This document shows, in pieces, positions 9,564 through 17,052 of a stretch of DNA of 64,000 bases. Positions within the stretch are counted from its first letter, which is position 1; every line of letters starts with the position of its first letter. Below the pieces are notes generated by a model, which saw only the letters and a list, made by a program, of their open reading frames with translations, had not been told where the DNA came from and searched no databases. A program made the position numbers and the translations under genes. The DNA comes from Thalassobellus sediminis (GTDB lineage: Bacteria > Bacteroidota > Bacteroidia > Flavobacteriales > Flavobacteriaceae): assembly GCF_044386045.1 (NCBI RefSeq), contig NZ_JBISCD010000034.1, positions 34,943-98,942 of the forward strand, in the 5' to 3' direction.

Positions 9564-10874
9564 ATGGAGCATAATATAGCAGTAGGATTAGACATAGGAA
9601 CCACAAAGATTGTGGCTATGATTGGTCGTAAAAACGAATACGGCAAACTCGAAATTATCGGCATTGGTAAGTCTAAAAGTTTAGGCGTGCATCGTGGTGT
9701 TGTAAATAATATTACGCAAACTATTCAGTCAATACAGCAAGCTGTACAAGAAGCTGAAGTTGCTGCTGCAACCAAAATAGAAGGTGTTACAGTTGGTATT
9801 GCAGGGCAGCATATTCGTAGTTTACAACATAGCGATTATATAACGAGATCAAATTCAGAAACGGTTATAGATGATGATGACATTGATAGGTTGATTAATC
9901 AAGTGCATAAATTAGTAATGCTTCCTGGAGAAGAAATTATTCATGTATTACCACAAGAATATAAAATTGATGGGCAAGCTGAAATAAAAGAACCTATAGG
10001 AATGTATGGGGGGCGTTTAGAGGCTAATTTTCATGTCGTAGTAGGGCAAGTGTCTTCTATTAGAAATATAGGTCGTTGTGTACAAAGTGCAGGTTTAAAC
10101 CTTGAAGGAATAACTTTAGAACCATTAGCTTCTGCAAATGCTGTTTTAAGTCAGGAAGAAAAAGAAGCAGGTGTTGCATTAATTGACATAGGAGGAGGAA
10201 CAACCGATTTGGCCATTTTTAGAGATGGTATTATTCGTCATACAGCAGTAATTCCTTTTGGAGGAAATGTTATTACTGAAGATATAAAAGAAGGCTGTTC
10301 TATTATAGAAAAGCAGGCAGAGTTACTTAAAATAAAATTTGGTTCAGCATGGCCAGGAGAAAATAAGGATAATGAAATTGTTTCAATACCAGGTTTACGT
10401 GGTAGAGAGCCAAAAGAAATTACTCTTAAAAACCTTTCGAAAATTATTCATGCACGTGTTGTTGAAATTGTAGAACAAGTATATGTTGAAATTAAAAACT
10501 ACGGACACGAAGAGCAAAAGAAAAAACTAATAGCAGGTATTGTTTTAACAGGTGGTGGTAGCCAATTAAAGCATTTAAAACAATTAGTAGAATATATAAC
10601 AGGAATGGATACCAGAATAGGTTATCCAAATGAGCATTTAGCAGGAGATAGTGATGAAGATGTAACAAGTCCGTTATACGCAACAGCAGTAGGGTTAGTA
10701 TTAGACGGCTTAAAACGTCAAGAAAGAAAGAAGATTGAGCAGGAAGAAGAACAAGCTACTGTAGAAGAAACATCAGTAGAAGATGAAATTATAGAGAAAC
10801 CAGTTAAGGAAAGACGCTCATTCCTTGATAAGTTAACAGAGCGCGTTAAAGATTTTTTAGATAACGCAGAGTGA
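9564..10874 (+). CDS. ftsA: Cell division actin-like protein FtsA
   Basis: Actin/Hsp70-fold ATPase that anchors FtsZ filaments to the membrane and recruits later divisome proteins. Over 436 residues the nucleotide-binding motifs are clear: phosphate-1 VGLDIGTTKIVAMIG at the N-terminus, phosphate-2 ALIDIGGGTTDLAIF near residue 210, and the adenosine motif GIVLTGGGSQLKHL near residue 328. The C-terminus, SFLDKLTERVKDFLDNAE after a basic and acidic linker, fits the amphipathic membrane-targeting helix of FtsA. It lies 3 bases after ftsQ and 54 bases before ftsZ. Confidence 0.97.
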   Translation: MEHNIAVGLDIGTTKIVAMIGRKNEYGKLEIIGIGKSKSLGVHRGVVNNITQTIQSIQQAVQEAEVAAATKIEGVTVGIAGQHIRSLQHSDYITRSNSETVIDDDDIDRLINQVHKLVMLPGEEIIHVLPQEYKIDGQAEIKEPIGMYGGRLEANFHVVVGQVSSIRNIGRCVQSAGLNLEGITLEPLASANAVLSQEEKEAGVALIDIGGGTTDLAIFRDGIIRHTAVIPFGGNVITEDIKEGCSIIEKQAELLKIKFGSAWPGENKDNEIVSIPGLRGREPKEITLKNLSKIIHARVVEIVEQVYVEIKNYGHEEQKKKLIAGIVLTGGGSQLKHLKQLVEYITGMDTRIGYPNEHLAGDSDEDVTSPLYATAVGLVLDGLKRQERKKIEQEEEQATVEETSVEDEIIEKPVKERRSFLDKLTERVKDFLDNAE

Positions 10875-10928
10875 TTAAATCCATTGAATAAAAAATATAT
10901 AGTATAAAACCCCAGTAAAACAGAATTT

Positions 10929-12914
10929 ATGAGCAGCAAAAAAGAATTCGAAAGCATCTCATTTGATTTACCTAAGAACCAATCAAATGTAATTAAAGTT
11001 ATTGGTGTTGGAGGTGGTGGTAGTAATGCCATAAACCACATGTTCCAACAAGGTATTAAAGGCGTAGATTTTTACGTTTGTAATACAGACGCACAAGCAC
11101 TTCAAAATAGTGGTGTTCCAAACAAAATTCAGTTAGGTCTTAATTTAACTGAAGGGTTAGGAGCAGGCGCAAATCCAGATATTGGAGAGCAATCTGCAGT
11201 TGAAAGTTTTGATGACATTTCACAAATGTTAGATACAAACACTAAAATGGTTTTCATTACCGCAGGAATGGGAGGTGGTACAGGTACTGGTGCTGCTCCA
11301 ATTATTGCTAAAATGGCTAAAGATTTAGATATTTTAACAGTAGGAATTGTAACGATGCCTTTTCAGTTTGAAGGAAAAATGCGTATCGAACAATCTCAAA
11401 AAGGGATTGAAAAATTAAGAAATGTTGTAGATTCTTTAATTGTAATTAATAATAACAAACTTCGCGAAGTGTATGGAAATCTTGGATTTAAAGCTGGGTT
11501 CTCTAAAGCAGACGAAGTTTTATCTACCGCTGCTCGTGGTATAGCCGAAGTTATTACACATCATTACACACAAAATATTGATTTACGTGATGCTAAAACG
11601 GTTCTAAGTAATAGTGGTACAGCCATTATGGGGTCAGCATTGGCATCAGGACAAAACCGTGCGCAAGATGCTATTCGTAAAGCACTAGATTCACCATTAT
11701 TAAATGATAATAAAATTACTGGGGCTAAAAATGTATTGCTGCTAATTGTTTCTGGTTCTCATGAAATTACTATTGATGAAATAGGAGAAATAAATGATCA
11801 TATTCAAAGTGAAGCTGGTCATGGTGCTAACATTATTATGGGTGTTGGTGAGGATGAAACTTTAGAAGAGTCAATAGCAGTTACTATTATAGCTACAGGA
11901 TTTAATGTGGAGCAACAAGATGAGATTTCTAATACGGAAACTAAAAAAGTAATTCACTCGTTAAGTGAAGATCAGGATTTAGCCCCTCAAGAACGCGAAC
12001 CTGTTATTATTGCTCCAGTTATAGAATTAGAAAAGAAAGAAGAGCCGCCAGTTGTAAGACATACTTTAGATGTAGAAGTTGAGGAAGAAACTCCTGTTAA
12101 AAGAGCAATTGAGACTAAAGAAGTTTCAAATGAAGTTTTCGATGATATAAATTTAATTCCCACATCAGAGATTATTAAAAACATAGATGTGGTTTATGAA
12201 GAAGTTTCAGCTAATGTTCAAGAGGAAGAGGATTTTATTATTAAACCTGTTACTAGAATGTCTGATGATGTTGAAGATATTAGTGATGTTGAGGTGCTTT
12301 CAGATTACATTGAAGAAGAACAACAAATTACTCTAACATTCGATTTACCAATTTCTTCTAAAAAAGAAGAAATTAAAGAATCCGATGATAAAATATCATA
12401 TGAGTTAACCGATGATGAGGTTAAAAAGATTCCTGTAAATGATTATGTTGAATTAATTACTGTTAATGAAACAAATGAAGAAGGAGATGTTCGTTATGTC
12501 CTAGATGACTATACAGAAATAGAATCGTCTTTAAATAAAAAACAAAAATCTACAAATGAAGTTTTAGAAGAAGTAGAAGAAGAAATTGTTTTTGAAAAGA
12601 AAATTATTAAACAAGAAGCTGCTGAAGAGACTGTAAATGAAGAAGTGGATCCTATGAATAGTCCAATTTCTGAATTACTTAAAGAACGTGCAGAAGAGCG
12701 AAGACGTAAGATGAAAGACTTTAATTATAAATTCAATAATGCAAAAATTGATGATATAGAGAAAGTTCCTGCTTATAAAAGACAAGGTGTAAACCTAGAA
12801 GATGCTAAGCACTCATCAGAAACAGATTTATCTAGAACAAGTATAGGATTAGATGATAATGATGATATACAATTAAGAAGTAACAATTCGTTTTTACATG
12901 ATAATGTAGATTAA
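10929..12914 (+). CDS. ftsZ: Cell division tubulin FtsZ with very long acidic linker
   Basis: GTP-driven tubulin homologue that forms the division ring. The globular domain (about residues 15-325) has GVGGGGSNAINHM, the tubulin signature GGGTGTGAAPI and NLGFKAGFSKADE. At 661 residues it is far longer than E. coli FtsZ (383). The excess is a Glu/Asp/Val-rich, low-complexity linker from about residue 340 to 600. A FtsA-binding C-terminal peptide is recognisable as VPAYKRQGV around residue 613-621. About 40 further polar residues (to FLHDNVD) follow it, so the peptide is not terminal. A terminator follows, so ftsZ closes the dcw transcript. Confidence 0.97.
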   Translation: MSSKKEFESISFDLPKNQSNVIKVIGVGGGGSNAINHMFQQGIKGVDFYVCNTDAQALQNSGVPNKIQLGLNLTEGLGAGANPDIGEQSAVESFDDISQMLDTNTKMVFITAGMGGGTGTGAAPIIAKMAKDLDILTVGIVTMPFQFEGKMRIEQSQKGIEKLRNVVDSLIVINNNKLREVYGNLGFKAGFSKADEVLSTAARGIAEVITHHYTQNIDLRDAKTVLSNSGTAIMGSALASGQNRAQDAIRKALDSPLLNDNKITGAKNVLLLIVSGSHEITIDEIGEINDHIQSEAGHGANIIMGVGEDETLEESIAVTIIATGFNVEQQDEISNTETKKVIHSLSEDQDLAPQEREPVIIAPVIELEKKEEPPVVRHTLDVEVEEETPVKRAIETKEVSNEVFDDINLIPTSEIIKNIDVVYEEVSANVQEEEDFIIKPVTRMSDDVEDISDVEVLSDYIEEEQQITLTFDLPISSKKEEIKESDDKISYELTDDEVKKIPVNDYVELITVNETNEEGDVRYVLDDYTEIESSLNKKQKSTNEVLEEVEEEIVFEKKIIKQEAAEETVNEEVDPMNSPISELLKERAEERRRKMKDFNYKFNNAKIDDIEKVPAYKRQGVNLEDAKHSSETDLSRTSIGLDDNDDIQLRSNNSFLHDNVD

Positions 12915-12939
12915 ATATTACTAAACTTACTTAGTTATT

Positions 12940-12974
12940 AACCCGAAAAGTATCCCTCAGCTTTTCGGGTTTTC
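12940..12974 (+). terminator. Rho-independent terminator after ftsZ
   Basis: AACCCGAAAAG pairs with CTTTTCGGGTT around a short loop, followed by TTTCC and T-rich sequence. It lies 25 bases after the ftsZ stop and marks the end of the dcw operon. Confidence 0.85.
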
Positions 12975-12994
12975 CTTTAATTATTTTTTGCCAA

Positions 12995-13013
12995 TCCTGC
13001 GAAGGCAGGAATC
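12995..13013. repeat. Short hairpin repeat, copy 1 (CCTGCGAAGGCAGG)
   Basis: CCTGC-GAAG-GCAGG is a small hairpin followed by AATCT. Read on the minus strand it gives AGATTCCTGCCTTCGCAGGA. A matching sequence, AGATTCCTGCCTTCTTAGGA, stands on the plus strand at 13502-13521. The two copies flank the GatB/YqeY gene as inverted repeats. Such AGATTCCTGCCTTCGCAGGA units are dispersed repeats in related genomes by general knowledge. Confidence 0.5.
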
Positions 13014-13047
13014 TATTTTTTATCTTCGCAATTAAATAAAGAATATA

Positions 13048-13497
13048 ATGAGTTTACAACAAGATATAATGACGGCGCTAAAAGAAGCCATGAAATCTAA
13101 AAACCAAACAGCTCTAACAGCTTTACGTGCAGTGAAGTCTGCAATTTTATTAGCTCAAACAGAAAGTGGAGCTAAAGAAGACTTAACAGAAGATCAAGAA
13201 CTTAAAATACTTCAAAAACAAGTAAAACAGCGTAAGGATAGTGCTGCTATATATTTAGAGCAAGGACGTGAAGATTTAGCTGCTCCAGAATTAGCAGAAG
13301 CTGAAGTGATAAATCAATTTCTTCCAGAAGCACTTAGCGAAGAAGAAATAGAAAAAGTAGTGGTTACAACAATTAGTAAGATTGGAGCGGAAGGCATGAA
13401 AGATATGGGGAAAGTCATGGGCATTGTTAGTCAAGAGTTAGCAGGACAAGCTGATGGTAAAATCATTTCGAACATAGTAAGACAAAAATTAACTTAA
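13048..13497 (+). CDS. GatB/YqeY domain protein
   Basis: Small cytoplasmic protein of 149 residues belonging to the YqeY family, related to the C-terminal tRNA-binding domain of GatB (Asp/Glu-tRNA amidotransferase). Recognisable features are the N-terminal helix MSLQQDIMTALKEAMKSK followed by TALRAVKSAI, the KQVKQRKDSAAIYLEQGR stretch and the terminal motif GKVMGIVSQELAGQADGK. The family's precise role is unclear; a link to aminoacyl-tRNA metabolism is assumed from homology. In flavobacteria it commonly follows ftsZ. Here a terminator separates it from ftsZ and it has its own short upstream region. Short inverted repeats flank it on both sides. Confidence 0.9.
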   Translation: MSLQQDIMTALKEAMKSKNQTALTALRAVKSAILLAQTESGAKEDLTEDQELKILQKQVKQRKDSAAIYLEQGREDLAAPELAEAEVINQFLPEALSEEEIEKVVVTTISKIGAEGMKDMGKVMGIVSQELAGQADGKIISNIVRQKLT

Positions 13498-13501
13498 AAT
13501 A

Positions 13502-13521
13502 AGATTCCTGCCTTCTTAGGA
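13502..13521 (+). repeat. Short hairpin repeat, copy 2
   Basis: AGATTCCTGCCTTCTTAGGA immediately after the GatB/YqeY stop. It is inverted relative to the copy at 12995-13013 and differs at the loop. The near-perfect CCT...AGG pairing is weaker than in copy 1. It lies just upstream of the tRNA gene. Confidence 0.45.
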
Positions 13522-13527
13522 AGAAAT

Positions 13528-13601
13528 GGCTGCGTAGTTCAACTGGATAGAATATCAGATTTCGGCTCTGAGGGTTGGGGGTTCGAATCCCTTCGCGGTC
13601 A
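13528..13601 (+). tRNA. tRNA-Arg(TCG)
   Basis: A complete cloverleaf folds by eye: acceptor GGCTGCG/CGCGGTC, D-arm GTTC...GAAT, anticodon stem TCAGA/TCTGA with loop TTTCGGC (anticodon TCG), five-base variable loop and T-arm GGGGG-TTCGAAT-CCCTT, with discriminator A. CCA is not encoded. The anticodon reads CGA and CGG arginine codons. The acceptor stem contains two G-U type pairs (second and fourth positions) where GACCGCG would pair perfectly with CGCGGTC. A strong hairpin follows 12 bases later. Confidence 0.9.
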
Positions 13602-13612
13602 CTAATAAATTC

Positions 13613-13665
13613 AAAACCTCCACTTTTAAAATTAAGTTCGCTTAATTTTAAAAGTGGAGGTTTTT
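13613..13665. terminator. Very long hairpin terminator after tRNA-Arg
   Basis: AAAACCTCCACTTTTAAAAT continuing to AAG pairs perfectly with its inverted copy around a TTCG tetraloop, giving about 24 base pairs, and is followed by a T run. The A run on the left arm makes it work in both directions. It terminates the tRNA transcript and insulates it from the AraC remnant and PUL downstream. Confidence 0.85.
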
Positions 13666-13784
13666 GGTTTTCAAAGCTAAATGCTTTAGTATATTCAATC
13701 CTCTCGTTTTTACTTATAATCATTTTGTGTTACATCTAGATAAACAGAGTTTCTTTCATAAGTTTCATAGAAGAATGGTTTGAA

Positions 13785-14078
13785 ATGGATGATGAAGGTA
13801 AAAGAATGAATGACGTTTTTAAATTTGCTATGGAAAATTATTGTAAACCAATAACTTTAAATGCAGTATCAACAAAAGCACATATGAGTAAAAATGCATT
13901 TTGTAGATATTTTAAAAAGCGCATAAATAAAATACTTTTTCAATTTTTAATTGAAAAACGCATAGAAAATGCTTGTAAGCTTATTTATAATAGTCCAGAC
14001 CTTTTCATTTCTTCATTTTCTTAACAATGTGGTTTTCAAAATACAACTACCTTTAATAGGAAGTTTAAAGAAATTTAA
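13785..14078 (+). pseudogene. Remnant of an AraC-family regulator (DNA-binding part, in-frame stop)
   Basis: The reading frame encodes the first helix-turn-helix of an AraC-type domain (AVSTKAHMSKNAFCRYFKKR, then EKRIENACKLIYNS). It meets TAA at 14022, and the same frame continues with QCGFQNTTTFNRKFKEI, which is the second helix-turn-helix (consensus CGF.N...FNR.FK). So a single stop codon interrupts an otherwise recognisable domain, and no sensory domain exists upstream: the frame opens only at 13740. This is a decayed gene, not a short functional regulator. It lies next to the GH127 gene of the PUL and may be what remains of an older AraC-type regulator of this locus. Confidence 0.75.
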
Positions 14079-14123
14079 GGTGTTACACCTTCGTGTTATA
14101 GGTTACAGTATTACTAATGCTTT

Positions 14124-16526
14124 TTATTCAACTTCCCATTCAAAAATACCCGCAGCATTTTTTTTGGCAAGTTTTACTTCTAGTTTTAAAGCATTTGTTT
14201 TTATAGGCTTAAACCTAACTTCATTACCAAAGCCTTTTTTAATTCCGTATTCTGATGTGTTTTCTATAGGAATCCATTCATCTGTTTTGTTTTTATAATA
14301 TAAAGTCCAACTTTCAGGAACTTGACATCCCCCCCAGGGTTTATCGTCATACCAATATACTGTTGATCGACTTATTGTTTTTTCTTCAGCAAAACTATAA
14401 GAAATCCATTCTGTAGTACCTTCTTTTGGCCACCAATGGTAATATGGTAAAGATTTGTCATCTTCATTTTTAGGTAAAAGTCTATCATTAATGGCGGCAA
14501 TGGCTTTAACGTTATGAGATGCTTCTATTTTGCTTTTAGAAGCAATAGTTGGAGGCATTGTTGGTTTTGTAGCGTTTAGTTCTATTGGTAACCAAACAGA
14601 CATGTCGCCGCTTCCACGATGTGCCCACGCATAATAAGGTATCATGTTTAATTTTACATCTTTTGTAACAAGTTTGCCTTGGTCGCTATAGCTTAATGAT
14701 TGTGCTTGCGTTTGAATCGTATTAATACCATAAAGTAAATCGTTTTTCTTTTCTACTTTAAACTTGGGCTGCTTATTTAGAATAATGCTAAAAATATCAA
14801 AATCGTTATCAGGCCATTCTGCACAATAAACAACAGGGCCTCGTTCAATAGATACTTTGCCTTGGTTTTCTTTAACAGCAGGATTTGCTTTTACAGTTCT
14901 TGCTTCCATCTCAAAATGAACATCGACTTTGTCTCCTTTTTTCCAAGTTCGATTTATGCTTACATACCCTTTTTCAATATTACTTGGTGTTTCTTTTCCA
15001 TTTATTCTTATAGTGAAACCTAATTCTTTTTTATCATAAAAAGTATAAAGATTAGATGGGACGACATTATTCTGTAACCAACCCGGAATACGAATTTTAA
15101 GAGTAAAAACCTGTTTTCTTTTTGGAGAAATTTCTAAGTTTATATCTCCAGACCAAGGATAATTTGTGTTTTGTTTTATAGAAACTTGTTTGTTATTAAC
15201 GCTAAGATCTGAATTGTTAGACATGAAAAGATTTACGTATATATCATCATTATTAACAGCATATACATATCCTGGAATAGAAGGTATAAAGCGACTAATA
15301 TTTGACGGGCAACATGCGCATCCAAACCATGCTTGTCGTTGGTGTTGACCAATAGATTCTAATGGGTTAGGATAGAAGAAGCTACCACCATCTAAGGATA
15401 CTCCAGATATTAGACCGTTATACAAAGTACGTTCTAAAACATCGTAATATTTAGAGTCTCCATGTAGTAAGAATAAACGATGATTTAAGTATACATTACC
15501 AATAGCGGCACAAGTTTCACAATAAGCAGACATGTTAGGGAGCTCATAATTTTTACCAAAAGCTTCTCCGTGTCCTGTTGCGCCAATACCTCCTGTGATA
15601 TATAGTTTTTTTGACACTATATTATCCCAAATTCTGTCAATGGCATGAATATAATTTTCATCGCCAGTAAGGGCAGCAACATCAGCCATGCCAGAATACA
15701 TGTATGCTGCGCGAACCGCATGTCCAACAGCTTCATCTTGTTCTAAAACAGGTTTGTGAGATTGACTATATTCTGATTTAATATGCGTGTGCCCACGTTT
15801 GTCTAGTATTAGTTTTGCAAAATCAAGATATTTTTTTTCTCCTGTAACAACAGAAAGTTTAGCAAGCGCCATTTCTGTAATTTGATGTCCAGGAACGACC
15901 ATGGTTTGTCCGGGTTGATCTCCAACTTCTCGTACGGCACAATCGGCAAATTTAATAGCAATATCAAGAAAATTTCGTTTTCCTGTTGCTTGGTAATGTG
16001 CAATAGCACCTTCAACCATGTGTCCAAGATTGTACAGTTCATGGCTTAAATCTTCTTCTTTTTCCCAACGTTTTGTACCTGCCCAATCGTGAGTATGTTC
16101 AGGATTCATTGTTCTAAAGGTGTATAAATACCCATCTGGTTCTTGAGCTTTACCTACAATTGTAATAAGACTATCAATATACTTATCTAATTTTTCATCA
16201 GTAAAAGTTTGCATGGAGTAGCTAGCGCCTTCAATTGTTTTATAAACATCGGTATCATCAAATGTAAAGCCTTCTACTTTATATTTTTTATCAGGGTTTG
16301 CTGCTTTTAAGAAATTTTCATAGCGTCCTGTTGTTTCGCATTTGCCAAAGGCAAGTGGAATAGTTGTAACTCTACTGGCTTTAAGGCGTTGTCCCCAAAA
16401 GACATCTGTAACATTTACCGAAGTAAATGGTACAGGAGATATTGGGTAACCTCTGCTTGTGTTCTTTTGTGCTAGACTTATAAAAAAGCATAGAATAAAA
16501 GCTGGTACTAATAGTTTACTCATCAT
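14124..16526 (-). CDS. GH127 family secreted beta-L-arabinofuranosidase
   Basis: Glycoside hydrolase family 127 (old DUF1680). Characterised members release terminal beta-L-arabinofuranose by a cysteine-nucleophile, zinc-dependent mechanism. The start at 16526 (MMSKLLVPAFILCFF) gives a signal peptide and about 800 residues; the longer frame to 16559 adds 11 residues without support. Key residues match Bifidobacterium HypBA1: ETC at about 337-339 (zinc ligands), Glu 16 residues before it in GEAFG (acid/base), and the CC pair of GCACCPSN near 405-406 (nucleophile and ligand). Residues after ~600 form an extra C-terminal beta-rich domain with EWISYSFAEE and WTLYYKN. It is divergent from susC and shares its 525-bp upstream region. 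Substrate specificity within the family is not certain. Confidence 0.9.
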   Translation of the reverse strand: MMSKLLVPAFILCFFISLAQKNTSRGYPISPVPFTSVNVTDVFWGQRLKASRVTTIPLAFGKCETTGRYENFLKAANPDKKYKVEGFTFDDTDVYKTIEGASYSMQTFTDEKLDKYIDSLITIVGKAQEPDGYLYTFRTMNPEHTHDWAGTKRWEKEEDLSHELYNLGHMVEGAIAHYQATGKRNFLDIAIKFADCAVREVGDQPGQTMVVPGHQITEMALAKLSVVTGEKKYLDFAKLILDKRGHTHIKSEYSQSHKPVLEQDEAVGHAVRAAYMYSGMADVAALTGDENYIHAIDRIWDNIVSKKLYITGGIGATGHGEAFGKNYELPNMSAYCETCAAIGNVYLNHRLFLLHGDSKYYDVLERTLYNGLISGVSLDGGSFFYPNPLESIGQHQRQAWFGCACCPSNISRFIPSIPGYVYAVNNDDIYVNLFMSNNSDLSVNNKQVSIKQNTNYPWSGDINLEISPKRKQVFTLKIRIPGWLQNNVVPSNLYTFYDKKELGFTIRINGKETPSNIEKGYVSINRTWKKGDKVDVHFEMEARTVKANPAVKENQGKVSIERGPVVYCAEWPDNDFDIFSIILNKQPKFKVEKKNDLLYGINTIQTQAQSLSYSDQGKLVTKDVKLNMIPYYAWAHRGSGDMSVWLPIELNATKPTMPPTIASKSKIEASHNVKAIAAINDRLLPKNEDDKSLPYYHWWPKEGTTEWISYSFAEEKTISRSTVYWYDDKPWGGCQVPESWTLYYKNKTDEWIPIENTSEYGIKKGFGNEVRFKPIKTNALKLEVKLAKKNAAGIFEWEVE

Positions 16527-17052
16527 ATTAATGTTTGTTATTATAGGCGTCCATGTCATCAGACTAATTTTCTGAAGAGATCTTCGCTTTTTTTTAATTT
16601 ATAAATTATTATTTATTGCATTATTTTGTTTTTGTAAAAGTAAAGTGTTAGAATTTTATTCTAAAGAAAAAAACACCATAAAGCGATACTATATTACCTG
16701 TTTTGGTGTTTTTTGTCAAAAAATCTATTAAACCCTAGTTGGTTAAATTGTTTTTTCGTGAATAATCTATGGGGGTTTTTTATAATTTTTTAAAAATAAG
16801 TATAAGTAAGTTAGATTTATACAAAATACTAGAAGCAATAAACCAAATAATACAACCTATATCCCCCTTAGTTTGTAATTTTTTGTGAGAATACATCTGT
16901 GGTTTTTATTTAATTATCTTTTTCTGTATTCATTGTATCTCAACTATAGTAAGGAGTCTTTAATTTGTCCATATTAAAGAATAATATGTCCATCTATAAT
17001 TTTATGTTAAATTCTAGTTTAGCTCAATAATAAATATTAAAACAAACTAAAT
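16527..17052. promoter_or_regulatory. Divergent intergenic region between GH127 and susC
   Basis: This gene-free, AT-rich stretch must hold the promoters of both divergent PUL arms. The only clear pattern I see is the pair of TGTCCAT direct repeats near its right end (listed separately). The rest holds T-tracts and no open frame of interest. Confidence 0.5.
16966..16993 (+). promoter_or_regulatory. TGTCCAT direct repeat, 21-bp period, upstream of susC
   Basis: TGTCCAT occurs at 16966 and 16987, exactly 21 bases (two helical turns) apart, ending 59 bases before the susC start. The same arrangement lies upstream of the inositol oxygenase gene at 41027-41054 with matching flanks. This fits a binding site for a dimeric AraC-type output domain, most simply the HTCS encoded at 36949. 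Binding is inferred, not shown. Confidence 0.6.

Noticed and set aside
13581..13601. tRNA 3' end as an attachment site with a second copy
   Set aside because: No duplicate of the tRNA 3' end was found elsewhere in the window and no integrase gene is present.
13463..13723. Minus-strand open frame across the tRNA and its hairpin
   Set aside because: It is the complement of tRNA-Arg and a terminator hairpin; the translated sequence is an artefact.
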